Positions 25,253 to 33,154 of a DNA stretch of 64,000 nt are shown one piece after another. Within the stretch, counting starts at the first letter, position 1. Each line of letters opens with the position of its first letter. The notes under the pieces are model-generated. The model did not search any database and was not told where the DNA came from. It was given only the letters and a program-made list of their open reading frames with translations. The DNA is taken from the NCBI RefSeq assembly GCF_900112405.1, contig NZ_FOLI01000001.1, positions 124,001 to 188,000 of the forward strand. The letters are read 5' to 3'. Made by a program: the position numbers and the translations under genes. The DNA is from Fructobacillus durionis. Lineage in GTDB: Bacteria; Bacillota; Bacilli; Lactobacillales; Lactobacillaceae.

Positions 25253-26216
25253 ACATCAGGCCCTACCTGACTTGTACCTTGTGACAGGGGATGAAACAGC
25301 CTTACTTCAAAAGGCCAAGCGACTCTTTACTTCGATTATTCCTGAAGAAGACCAGGAAATGAACTTTGCCTCTTATGACTTTGGTGCAGTTGGATTGGAT
25401 GATGCGATTGCGGATTTAACGGCGCCACCTTTCTTTGGTGACCACCGGGTGGTCATGTTGACGAACCCGACTTTTATGACTGCGACAGGGAAACTGACAG
25501 ATAGCCAGGAAAAGGCCTTATTATCCTTGATTGAGCACCCTGTTCCAGGAAACCTATTGGTGATTTTTGCCGCTGACATGAAGTTGGATAAGCGTAAGAA
25601 AGTCACGAAGGCCATCAATTCCAAGGCAGAAAAGCTTGAACTAGCGCGTTTGAACGAACGACAGGTGGGACAAGCCTTGCACCAGTTGTTGGACCAGCTG
25701 GGCTTTCAGATTGAGACAGCTGCGGAGCAGGAATTGATGCTGCGAGTGCAAGCCTCTTACAGCAAGATGCTGCAGGAATTGCCAAAGCTCTTAGCTTATG
25801 CCGCGGATAGTAAGCAAATCACAAGACAGGCTGTAGATGATTTGGTTATTAAAGAGTCAACTGCCCAGGCCTTTGATTTGGCAGATTTGGTTCTTAAGGG
25901 TAAGCAGGAAGCGGCCATTCGAACCTACCATGATTTGGTGAAGAATGGTGAAGCACCGCTTCGCCTAAACGCGCTCTTGCTTGGTCAGTTCCGATTGTTG
26001 TTACAGGTGGCTTCATTACCTGGAAGCGATGCCGAAGCTGGTAAAGCCTTGGGAATTCACCCATTCCGAGTAAAGTTGGCCCGTCAGTCATTACGCAAGT
26101 ACCCACTGGGAAAAGTGCGGGAAGGCTTCCTTAAAATTTTAGACATGGAAATTCAGATGAAGTCCAAGCAGGTGGATCCACTCTTCTTGTTTGAGAGCTT
26201 TATGGTGAATTTTTAG
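25221..26216 (+). CDS. holA: DNA polymerase III delta subunit
   Basis: A 331-residue clamp-loader subunit that opens the beta clamp. LPDLYLVTGDETALLQKAKRLF and DLADLVLKGKQEAAIRTYHDLVKNGEAPLRLNALLLGQFRLLLQ match the family. GAGGTG precedes the ATG, which lies inside the end of comEC. In related Firmicutes rpsT usually follows; here a terminator and the small-ORF locus at 26.4 kb follow instead. Confidence 0.93.
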   Translation: MTLQDLKVQIEHQALPDLYLVTGDETALLQKAKRLFTSIIPEEDQEMNFASYDFGAVGLDDAIADLTAPPFFGDHRVVMLTNPTFMTATGKLTDSQEKALLSLIEHPVPGNLLVIFAADMKLDKRKKVTKAINSKAEKLELARLNERQVGQALHQLLDQLGFQIETAAEQELMLRVQASYSKMLQELPKLLAYAADSKQITRQAVDDLVIKESTAQAFDLADLVLKGKQEAAIRTYHDLVKNGEAPLRLNALLLGQFRLLLQVASLPGSDAEAGKALGIHPFRVKLARQSLRKYPLGKVREGFLKILDMEIQMKSKQVDPLFLFESFMVNF

Positions 26217-26226
26217 TAGTATATAT

Positions 26227-26259
26227 AAAAACGACTCACCGAAAGGTGGGCCGTTTTTT
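26227..26259 (+). terminator. Terminator after holA
   Basis: CACC-GAAA-GGTG core (26237-26248), lower stem continued by ACG/CGT around one mismatch, then a T run. Confidence 0.75.
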
Positions 26260-26355
26260 ATTGTTATGACATATTAGAATAAGTACAGTTTTTCCAGTAA
26301 AAAGCTGTTATTATTCAATCAGCGATGAAGATTTGCGGTGGTCGCCTTTTGATAG

Positions 26356-26435
26356 GAAGGAGGTACGCCTATGATTCAAGAAATCATAGAAACCAAATTT
26401 CAGTAGAAAGGTGGCCTCCTTCAGGTGACTGAAGG
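26356..26435 (+). promoter_or_regulatory. Competing hairpins around a Shine-Dalgarno and a start codon
   Basis: GAAGGAGG (26356-26363) is exactly complementary to CCTCCTTC (26415-26422). The second half of that segment is also the left arm of a perfect 7-bp hairpin, CCTTCAG (26418-26424) with CTGAAGG (26429-26435), whose GTGA loop contains the GTG start codon of the 34-codon ORF. The two helices cannot coexist. Confidence 0.5.
26371..26406 (+). CDS. Putative 11-residue leader peptide (or 5' part of a nonsense-interrupted ORF)
   Basis: ATG 26371 opens the 11-codon frame MIQEIIETKFQ, ending in TAG at 26404. It is preceded by an excellent Shine-Dalgarno, AAGGAGG (26357-26363). The frame is the same as that of the 34-codon ORF downstream (26425), with KGGLLQ encoded between them, so TAG readthrough would give one 53-residue product. 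It may be a leader whose translation controls the next ORF, or the first part of a broken gene. Confidence 0.4.
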   Translation: MIQEIIETKFQ

Positions 26436-26529
26436 ACAATTACTTTTAGTTATTTTAGCAGTAGATATGATTATCCACCTGCTAGAGTATGTCGAAAGAC
26501 ATCTTAAGAATAACAAGAGGGATCGTTGA
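26425..26529 (+). CDS. Putative 34-residue membrane peptide
   Basis: GTG 26425 opens a 34-codon frame: (M)TEGQLLLVILAVDMIIHLL, then EYVERHLKNNKRDR. It has one hydrophobic segment (about 5-20) and a strongly charged, basic C terminus, the overall layout of type I toxin or small membrane peptides; I do not recognise the family. There is no free Shine-Dalgarno and the GTG sits in a hairpin loop. A terminator follows after about 65 bases of structured 3' region. An extended -10 on the opposite strand (TGTTATACT, about 26636-26628) could start an antisense RNA into this 3' end. Confidence 0.4.
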   Translation: MTEGQLLLVILAVDMIIHLLEYVERHLKNNKRDR

Positions 26530-26592
26530 AGCTTGGCGGCCGATGGCTCCTCTTGATTACTAGGCTTCCATCGCATTTGCGGCATCGCCGGA

Positions 26593-26620
26593 AGTTGAAC
26601 TTTGGTTCAACTCCCTTTTT
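26593..26620 (+). terminator. Terminator of the small-ORF locus
   Basis: AGTTGAAC (26593-26600), TTTG loop, GTTCAACT (26605-26612), CCC then five T. Confidence 0.75.
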
Positions 26621-26689
26621 CATGTTTAGTATAACAGATAGTTTGACTTTACTTGCTTGTTATTCTGAAGAGTCGTAATACTTTATAAA

Positions 26690-26732
26690 TAAAAAAGCCC
26701 TGGGCGCCGATAGGCCATCCAGGACTTTTAAA
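26690..26732 (-). terminator. Terminator of the DyP peroxidase gene
   Basis: A run of six A, then GCCCTGG, pairs across to CCAGGACTTTT. Read on the minus strand it gives a stem followed by a T run. Confidence 0.7.
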
Positions 26733-26737
26733 ATTGT

Positions 26738-27697
26738 TTAGTTAAATTCGCCATCTGCGATTTGTGCAAGTGTATCGCGTGATGGGATGAAGAAGAGTTG
26801 ACCAGTCAAGATGTCTGAGAAAGTCAACAAGAAGTCGGATTGATCCAACATGTTAATCAACATACCCTTGGTTACGTGCCAGTAGCGTGAGTAACCCATG
26901 AAGTAAGTCCCAGTGATACCCGTTGCTGGGTCTGAGTAAGGAACGTTCATACGGATAATCTTTTGTTCTTCACCGTTTTCGTCGTATTGAGAAGCGACAT
27001 TGTGAGCATTCTTGTACTTGTCTTCGTCTTCCAATTCCAAGTCGGTGAACTTTTCACGTCCAACGGCCTTTTCTTGGTGTTCGGTCTTCATCTTGTTCCA
27101 GAAGTCCATGTCGTGACGCCACTTTTGTGCAAAGGCGTATGAACCGTTGATGTAATCAGGGTCTTCTTCGCCGATGATTGCGTAAGGTGCGGCATCTGCT
27201 TCAGCAGGGGCTTCCGTTCCATCGATGAAGCCGATGATGGCGCGACCTTCGAAGTAACGGAATCCTTGAGTTGAGTCCAAAACTTCTGTGTAGTCCTTCA
27301 AGAACTTCATGAATTGAGCCTGGCATTCGACAACAACGGCTTGGTTGTTTGAACGAATGTGGAAGAACAAGTCACCTTCGGTGGCTGGCATTTGGTACTT
27401 AGGGCCTTCAAGGGTTTCATAAGTAACCAATTCCTTTGGCTTCGTTGTGTTTGGGAACATGATATCCCAAGCGTGGTTTGAAATACCGATGGCAACCTTC
27501 AATTGTGAAGGGGTACCATCGTTTTGACCGTCGCGAATACGCAATGAGCGGATGATTGCTTGTGAGCGGTCGGCAAAGTCTTCGAACATTTCCTTTAAGT
27601 CTTCAGCAGGCAAGTCCTTGAACTTCAATACAGTAAACTGTACGCTTTGCCCGATATCCTTCCAGACATCTTGGGCCATCGCTGGGTTGATTGGCAT
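26738..27697 (-). CDS. Dye-decolourising (DyP-type) haem peroxidase
   Basis: A 319-residue DyP peroxidase. GFIDGTEAP (156-164, catalytic D159), the proximal haem ligand H232 in NAHNVAS, and distal R249 in IIRMNVPYSD are all present, so the enzyme should be active if haem is available. There is no Tat or Sec signal, so it is cytoplasmic. No EfeU/EfeO or encapsulin gene lies nearby. It is monocistronic on the minus strand. Because most lactic acid bacteria cannot make haem, activity may depend on external haem. Confidence 0.9.
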   Translation of the reverse strand: MPINPAMAQDVWKDIGQSVQFTVLKFKDLPAEDLKEMFEDFADRSQAIIRSLRIRDGQNDGTPSQLKVAIGISNHAWDIMFPNTTKPKELVTYETLEGPKYQMPATEGDLFFHIRSNNQAVVVECQAQFMKFLKDYTEVLDSTQGFRYFEGRAIIGFIDGTEAPAEADAAPYAIIGEEDPDYINGSYAFAQKWRHDMDFWNKMKTEHQEKAVGREKFTDLELEDEDKYKNAHNVASQYDENGEEQKIIRMNVPYSDPATGITGTYFMGYSRYWHVTKGMLINMLDQSDFLLTFSDILTGQLFFIPSRDTLAQIADGEFN

Positions 27698-27731
27698 AAT
27701 GTAAAATCCTCACTTCTCTTTGATAAATGAT

Positions 27732-27737
27732 ATTATA
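27732..27737 (-). promoter_or_regulatory. Promoter -10 of the DyP gene
   Basis: TATAAT on the minus strand (27737-27732), about 35 bases before the ATG at 27697. No good -35 is visible. Confidence 0.5.
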
Positions 27738-27984
27738 GCTTATTTTCTGTATAGATAACATAGTAAATTAGAGTCATTTTAGTCTAATCTAAAGTAGGGT
27801 GGAAGATTAGAAAATTAGGGGCATAATTGGCCATTTTGAGCAGTTATTGTAAGTATTTATACAAAATAATTGAAAAGATTTAGGAAATTTCTCCTTTCCG
27901 AATTGTCAGAATAGATTAGAATTTTGGATTGGCAATGTAATCGATGATGGTGAGTAGGCGGACTTTCTTTTTTGAACCGTCCTC

Positions 27985-27990
27985 TATAAA
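27985..27990 (+). promoter_or_regulatory. Promoter -10 of recX, very close to the start codon
   Basis: TATAAA (27985-27990) ends eight bases before the recX ATG, predicting a 5' leader of zero to two bases. AAGGG (27993-27997) abuts the ATG too closely to act as a Shine-Dalgarno. Confidence 0.4.
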
Positions 27991-27998
27991 ATAAGGGC

Positions 27999-28802
27999 AT
28001 GGCAAAAATCACGAAAATATCCACTCAAAAACGAGCGGGACGATACAATCTTGAATTAGACGGACGTTTTGCATTCGGTATTTCTGAAAACGTTCTGGCC
28101 AAGTTTGGTCTGATGAAGGGCCGTGAACTCAGCAAAGAAGAAGTTGAGCGAATTAAGGAAGCCAACCTGGTTGACCAGGGCTTGCAAATTGCCTTGAACT
28201 ACTTGGGGCCAGCCTTGCACACTGCCAAGCAAGTCCGTGACCGCTTGAAAAGCAAGGATATAAAAGAAGAGGTGATTGACCAAGTCATTGAGTACTTGCA
28301 GAGTCAGCTTTTATTAAACGACGCGACCTATGCTAAAGCCTATGTGAATACCAAGCAGCTCTTTTCGCCCAAAGGACCACGAGCGATTGCAATGGACTTG
28401 AAGAAGGCTGGTGTGAAGGATGATCTGATTGAGGATGCCCTTTTGGAATATCCAGAAGAGGCGCAGTTAGAAGTGGCAACAAAGATGGCTGAGAAAATCG
28501 CCAGAACCCACAAGCGGGATTCGACTCGGATTCGTCAGCAAAAGACCGCGCAGGCTTTAGCACAAAAGGGCTTTTCTTTTGACATTGCCACAGCAGCGAT
28601 TAATCAGATTGATATCGCCTCGGATGAGGAAGATGAGAAGGCGAACGCTTTGAAAGAGGCAGAAAAGGCCGCCCGCCGGCAGCGGACTGGAACAGCCAAG
28701 GATCGTTATTATAAAGTCAAATCTAAGCTCTATACGAAGGGCTTCCCCAGCGACGTGATTGACTGGGCGTTAGCGGAGTTGGATTTTGGTGAAGAAATCT
28801 AA
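27999..28802 (+). CDS. recX: Recombination regulator RecX
   Basis: A 267-residue RecX with three-helix repeat modules (NYLGPALHTAKQVRDRLKSKDIKEEVIDQVIEYL; SPKGPRAIAMDLKKAGVKDDLIEDAL; DRYYKVKSKLYTKGFPSDVIDWAL). It binds RecA filaments and limits their activity. The start KITKISTQKRAGRYNLELDG matches longer Gram-positive RecX proteins. It may be translated from an almost leaderless mRNA. Confidence 0.93.
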   Translation: MAKITKISTQKRAGRYNLELDGRFAFGISENVLAKFGLMKGRELSKEEVERIKEANLVDQGLQIALNYLGPALHTAKQVRDRLKSKDIKEEVIDQVIEYLQSQLLLNDATYAKAYVNTKQLFSPKGPRAIAMDLKKAGVKDDLIEDALLEYPEEAQLEVATKMAEKIARTHKRDSTRIRQQKTAQALAQKGFSFDIATAAINQIDIASDEEDEKANALKEAEKAARRQRTGTAKDRYYKVKSKLYTKGFPSDVIDWALAELDFGEEI

Positions 28803-28827
28803 TTTTAATCTTTTTTGACAGGATTTA

Positions 28828-28836
28828 TGATATAAT
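28828..28836 (+). promoter_or_regulatory. Extended -10 promoter of the DUF402 gene
   Basis: TGATATAAT (28828-28836), about 36 bases before the ATG at 28873. Confidence 0.55.
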
Positions 28837-28872
28837 CTAAAAGGAATTTTTTGTCAGAAAAGTGGGACGAGC

Positions 28873-29442
28873 ATGATTGTTGATAAGCCAAGTCGCGGTC
28901 CACGCGAAGGGGATGTCATCACGATCAAGAGTTATAAGCATGACGGCTCGTTGCATCGAACATGGCGTGACACCATGGTGTTAAAAACCAGTGAGAATGC
29001 CATCATTGGATTAAACGACCATACTTTGGTGACAGAAGATAACGGCCGCCGCTGGGTAACCCGCGAGCCGGCCATTGTGTACTTTCATAAAAAGTACTGG
29101 TTTAATATTATCGCGATGATTCGCGATAACGGGGTTTCCTACTACTGCAACCTGGCTTCTCCCTATACCTTAGATAAAGAGGCACTCAAGTACATTGATT
29201 ATGACTTGGACGTCAAAGTTTTCCCAGACGGGGAGAAGCACCTGTTGGACGCTGATGAATATGCAGCCCACAGTAAGAAATGGCACTATCCAAAAGAGGT
29301 AGACCAAATCTTGAAGGCCCATGTTAAAATTTTGGTCGACTGGATTGACCAAGAAAAAGGACCTTTTTCACAGGGATACGTGGACGTTTGGTATTCCCGT
29401 TACCAATATTTGATGCAACAGCGGTTGAATGATCGTCGTTGA
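28873..29442 (+). CDS. DUF402 nucleoside tri-/diphosphate phosphatase
   Basis: A 189-residue member of the DUF402/UPF0374 family. [51 protein letters not shown] and [15 protein letters not shown] are conserved; the Asp/Tyr-rich [10 protein letters not shown] carries the metal-site acids. Staphylococcal homologues hydrolyse nucleoside tri- and diphosphates. It follows recX, as in other Firmicutes. Confidence 0.88.
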   Translation: MIVDKPSRGPREGDVITIKSYKHDGSLHRTWRDTMVLKTSENAIIGLNDHTLVTEDNGRRWVTREPAIVYFHKKYWFNIIAMIRDNGVSYYCNLASPYTLDKEALKYIDYDLDVKVFPDGEKHLLDADEYAAHSKKWHYPKEVDQILKAHVKILVDWIDQEKGPFSQGYVDVWYSRYQYLMQQRLNDRR

Positions 29443-29448
29443 CTGAAA

Positions 29449-29479
29449 AAAAGCAGGAATAATTTTCCTGCTTTTTTTG
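29449..29479 (+). terminator. Terminator after the DUF402 gene
   Basis: AGCAGGAA (29452-29459) with TTCCTGCT (29465-29472), A run before and T run after. Confidence 0.85.
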
Positions 29480-29545
29480 TACAATAAAGTCGTAGAATTT
29501 TTATGATTATGCTAATTCATGAGATTAATAAGTAAGGGGTATGAC

Positions 29546-32500
29546 ATGACCGTTACAGTTAATATAGCAGCAGGTGAAGTGGACAGCCGTGCCCATTTTG
29601 TTTCAGAAATAAAGGAAAAGATTCGACAGGGTGAACGACGTCGTATCTTTTACATTGTGCCCAACCACGTGAAGTTTGATAGTGAAGTGGATGTTCTTTC
29701 ACGTTTGGCTGAAGAAGGGGGGCAACTCGATGGCCAACAGTCTTACGCACAGTCACAGGTTCAAGTCTATTCGCTGAGCCGCTTGGCTTGGCGCTTGTTA
29801 GAAGATGAAGGTGTTGTGCAGCCACCTGTACTGGGGGCTGCTGGACTCTTTGTGATGGTTTCTAAAATTCTCCAAGAAGAAAAGGGCCGACTACCAATTT
29901 TTGCCCGCATGGCTGCAAAGCGGGGATTTATTGAAAAGCTGGTGGCCCAGTTATCTGAACTGCGTGCATCAAGAGTCACTCCTGAAGAGTTGCTAAACAT
30001 TGTGTCTGAAATTGACACGTCTAACGACCAGCAGAAAGCTCTGAATGCCTCAGCACTACAGCAGAAACTCCGTGACCTGGCCGTGGTTGCGGATGCCTTC
30101 AATCAGAAGATGGGTAATGACTACATTCTTTCGCAGGAAACGCTGCCTTACTTTGTCGAGCAGATGAAGAACCCGGATTTAACGGATGCGATTTTTTACT
30201 TTGAAGGTTTTACTGGATTTACAGCGGCTGAATGGGCTTTAGTGCAGTTGTTAGTCCAACATACGGATGTACAAATTGCTTTGTTGGGACGTGTTGATGC
30301 CGCCGACCCATTGAAGTATGAAAATGCTGGTTCGGTCTTCGATAAGCCTTTGGAAACGGCCCGTACGATTCGAGCAATGGCTAAAACAGCGGACGTTGAT
30401 TTTAATGTTAAGGTCTTAGATGAATCAACAAATAACGTCTTAGAAAGCACTCGGACCAACTTACTGCGTGCTTGGGAAAAACTCGGTGCCTACCGGGACT
30501 TTTCCGCAGACCTAAAACAGCAGCAAGCGACCGATTTGAACGTCTTTGTTGGCGCTAACGTTGTGACGGAGTTGGAAGAAGTCGCCCGCCGTATTCGAGA
30601 AGATTTGCGTGGGGATGCTAACTTGCATCTACGCGATATTTTGGTTTTGGCCCGGGATTTGAATCCATATGCTAAGCACTTGCCTGCCGTGATGGACTCC
30701 TTTGATTTGTCTTACTTCTTGGATAACGATGTTAAGATGGGCAACCATCCCTTGGTTGAGTTGACGACGACTTTGCTAGCCAATCCTTCTGTTTTGTACC
30801 AGAAAGATAAAATCTTAACGATTTTGAAAACGGGCTACTTACGACCTCTTATCGACGGACAATTGATGGATTCAGAGACCTATTTCGAAGCCGTCTCTTA
30901 TTTGGAAAACTACCTTGATGGCCACCGGGTTGCTCGTCGGGTTTGGCAGAATGATACCGCTGAATTTGCTCTCTTTAAGGTGGAGGGAAATGAAGAGACC
31001 GCTGCCTTTAATGAAGACCAAGCGGTAAATAAATTAATAAACGAATTGAAGCGTTTCGTTCATCATCTTTTGGATGCTTTGACGGAGGCCTTTGCTGAAG
31101 TGAAAACAATTGAAGAGGGTGCGCGAGTATTAATGACCTTCTTGCAGGAAGAGAAGCTGCCGGAAGCTGTTTTGGAACAGCGAGACGGTTTGACAGATGC
31201 TGGGGAGCTGATGAAAGCTCAACAGCTGCAGGAAGTTTGGCAGCTCTTTACCAACATTTTGGAGCAGTTAGTTGCCGTCGCGGGGGATGAAGACTTTGCC
31301 CGCTCCACCTTCTTATCAGCCTTGCAGGCTGGCTTTTCTGGTGGAACATTCTCTGGAATTCCAAACCAATTGGACCAATTGACGATTTCCGAAGCGGGAA
31401 TCGTGCAGAGTCAAAAGTATAAGAAGTTGTACTTTATTGGCGCCACCCGTTCGTCCTTGCCAGCACAGGCGAACAATAAGTCCTTGCTCTCAGACCAGGA
31501 CCGTCTGATGGTGCAACCGGCTCTTGAAAATCAAGAAGATCCACGCTACTTGCAGGAAAGCGCTCAACAGCAAATGGCCAGCGAATCCCTGCTCTTTTAT
31601 AACGCCTTGCAAACGGCGGCGGATTCAGTCACGATGTCATATCCACTGCTTGACCAGGATGGTAATGTGAACGAACCATCGCCATATTTGATGCGTTTGG
31701 CACATGCCTTTGGTTTTGCTGAAGATGACTTTGATAAAGTCAGAGCCCAGGCGGACGGATTGGCTGATTTGGTTGAAAACTACGCTGGGACGGCTTCGGC
31801 TACATTGAGCCAATTGGTGAAGTTGTCGACTGACAATGAGTCGGAATCGGCTATGGCAAAGGTACGAGCTGGATTAGCCGATGCTGGTTATGCAGAACAA
31901 ATGAAGCGCGTACTGGCTAGTCAAAAATATAAAAATGAGCCAGCGGACGTTTCACGAGAATTGGCTAAGGAACTCTTTGGTAATAGTCCTTTGGTTCTGT
32001 CAATTTCACAGGTTGAATCTTTCTACCGTAATCCATACGAATACTTCTTGAAGTATGGCTTACGACTAAACGAAAAACCAACGGCCGAAATTGATAACCG
32101 AACAGAAGGAACGGTCTATCACGCCATCTTTGAAAAGACGGTCAACCAGGTAATTGGTCAGCAGGAACGACTGGCCGATGCTACAAATGAAGAAATCAGT
32201 CAGGATGTAGATACAGCCTTGGCCACGCTTCTAACAAATCCAAAATATAGCGAACTGACCGAAGAAGGCCAAGGTGCTGCCCTTGCTAATGCGATGAATA
32301 AGCAGTCGAATAAAGTACTGCAAAACTTACGCGATGTTTCTCGCCTATCCGCTGCTTCTCAGCCAGTCGCGGTTGAAGAAGGATTTGGATTACAAAGCAA
32401 TGGCTTACCGGCCATCGAGATGACGGATGGCCAACGTTCTGTGAAGCTTCGTGGAAAAGTCGACCGTTTTGACCGTCAGGACGGTATAGGTGACTTTGGG

Positions 32501-33154
32501 ACGATTATTGATTACAAGTTGTCAGGGAAGACTTTCAAGTATGCAGATGCTGCGAACGGTTTAGAGTTGCAGTTGTTGGCCTATTGGCAAGCAGTGAATG
32601 AAAACAATCAAAAGTTAGGATTGGCTGCATCTGGACATGTTGGCGGTGCTTTCTTTGCCCCAATTAATGATCAACAGACAGCGTTTAAGGACTTTAAAGA
32701 TAGTTTTGACGAACTCCTTGCAGGTGATTTGAAGGCACCTGGAAATAAGTTGCGTGGTCTGTATCTAGACGATGAAGATTACGCCGATTCACTTGATAAT
32801 ATTGATATGGGTGAAGCTTCAGCTGCTTATGCGATGCAGAAAAACAAGACGACACCTGGATTTAATTCAAATATATCTGATTTTATTACTACTGATAACC
32901 TTGACTTATTGATGCGTCGCAATCGCGAGCTGATTTTGGATGCGGCTGAAAAAATTGAGAAGGGTCAGTTTAAGTTGAGTCCCTCAAAGAGCGCCCTTAC
33001 CTATTCGAAATACCTGGATGTGATGCGTTTTGACGCCGCATTGGGTGATAAATACGAGGACTTCCGTTACAGCGGGCAAAAGGGTCCTGTCATGAAGGCC
33101 TTATCAGCCGATTACGAAGCAGAAGATTCAGAAAAGGAGAACGGTCATGCCTGA
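29546..33154 (+). CDS. rexB: ATP-dependent nuclease subunit B (RexB/AddB)
   Basis: A 1202-residue subunit of the RexAB (AddAB) helicase-nuclease for double-strand break resection and Chi recognition. The C-terminal RecB-type nuclease is visible (RTEGTVYHAIFEKT, then GTIIDYKLSGKTFKYADAANGLELQLLAY), with D and K of IIDYK catalytic. The protein contains no cysteine at all, so it cannot hold the 4Fe-4S cluster that staples Bacillus AddB. I chose ATG 29546, with AAGGGG (29534-29539) well placed; ATGs at 29519 and 29541 are less suited. It overlaps rexA by 8 bases. Confidence 0.92.
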   Translation: MTVTVNIAAGEVDSRAHFVSEIKEKIRQGERRRIFYIVPNHVKFDSEVDVLSRLAEEGGQLDGQQSYAQSQVQVYSLSRLAWRLLEDEGVVQPPVLGAAGLFVMVSKILQEEKGRLPIFARMAAKRGFIEKLVAQLSELRASRVTPEELLNIVSEIDTSNDQQKALNASALQQKLRDLAVVADAFNQKMGNDYILSQETLPYFVEQMKNPDLTDAIFYFEGFTGFTAAEWALVQLLVQHTDVQIALLGRVDAADPLKYENAGSVFDKPLETARTIRAMAKTADVDFNVKVLDESTNNVLESTRTNLLRAWEKLGAYRDFSADLKQQQATDLNVFVGANVVTELEEVARRIREDLRGDANLHLRDILVLARDLNPYAKHLPAVMDSFDLSYFLDNDVKMGNHPLVELTTTLLANPSVLYQKDKILTILKTGYLRPLIDGQLMDSETYFEAVSYLENYLDGHRVARRVWQNDTAEFALFKVEGNEETAAFNEDQAVNKLINELKRFVHHLLDALTEAFAEVKTIEEGARVLMTFLQEEKLPEAVLEQRDGLTDAGELMKAQQLQEVWQLFTNILEQLVAVAGDEDFARSTFLSALQAGFSGGTFSGIPNQLDQLTISEAGIVQSQKYKKLYFIGATRSSLPAQANNKSLLSDQDRLMVQPALENQEDPRYLQESAQQQMASESLLFYNALQTAADSVTMSYPLLDQDGNVNEPSPYLMRLAHAFGFAEDDFDKVRAQADGLADLVENYAGTASATLSQLVKLSTDNESESAMAKVRAGLADAGYAEQMKRVLASQKYKNEPADVSRELAKELFGNSPLVLSISQVESFYRNPYEYFLKYGLRLNEKPTAEIDNRTEGTVYHAIFEKTVNQVIGQQERLADATNEEISQDVDTALATLLTNPKYSELTEEGQGAALANAMNKQSNKVLQNLRDVSRLSAASQPVAVEEGFGLQSNGLPAIEMTDGQRSVKLRGKVDRFDRQDGIGDFGTIIDYKLSGKTFKYADAANGLELQLLAYWQAVNENNQKLGLAASGHVGGAFFAPINDQQTAFKDFKDSFDELLAGDLKAPGNKLRGLYLDDEDYADSLDNIDMGEASAAYAMQKNKTTPGFNSNISDFITTDNLDLLMRRNRELILDAAEKIEKGQFKLSPSKSALTYSKYLDVMRFDAALGDKYEDFRYSGQKGPVMKALSADYEAEDSEKENGHA

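Larger units (their letters stand above)
27698..27998. other. Intergenic region between divergent dyp and recX
   Basis: About 300 AT-rich bases without a reading frame. It holds the dyp -10, an inverted repeat ATTAGA (27767-27772) / TCTAAT (27783-27788) followed by further CTAAT/GATTAG copies to about 27816, and the recX -10 (27985-27990). I see nothing else. Confidence 0.6.

Noticed and set aside
27698-27998. LexA (SOS) box upstream of recX
   Set aside because: No CGAAC-N4-GTTCG-like palindrome is present.
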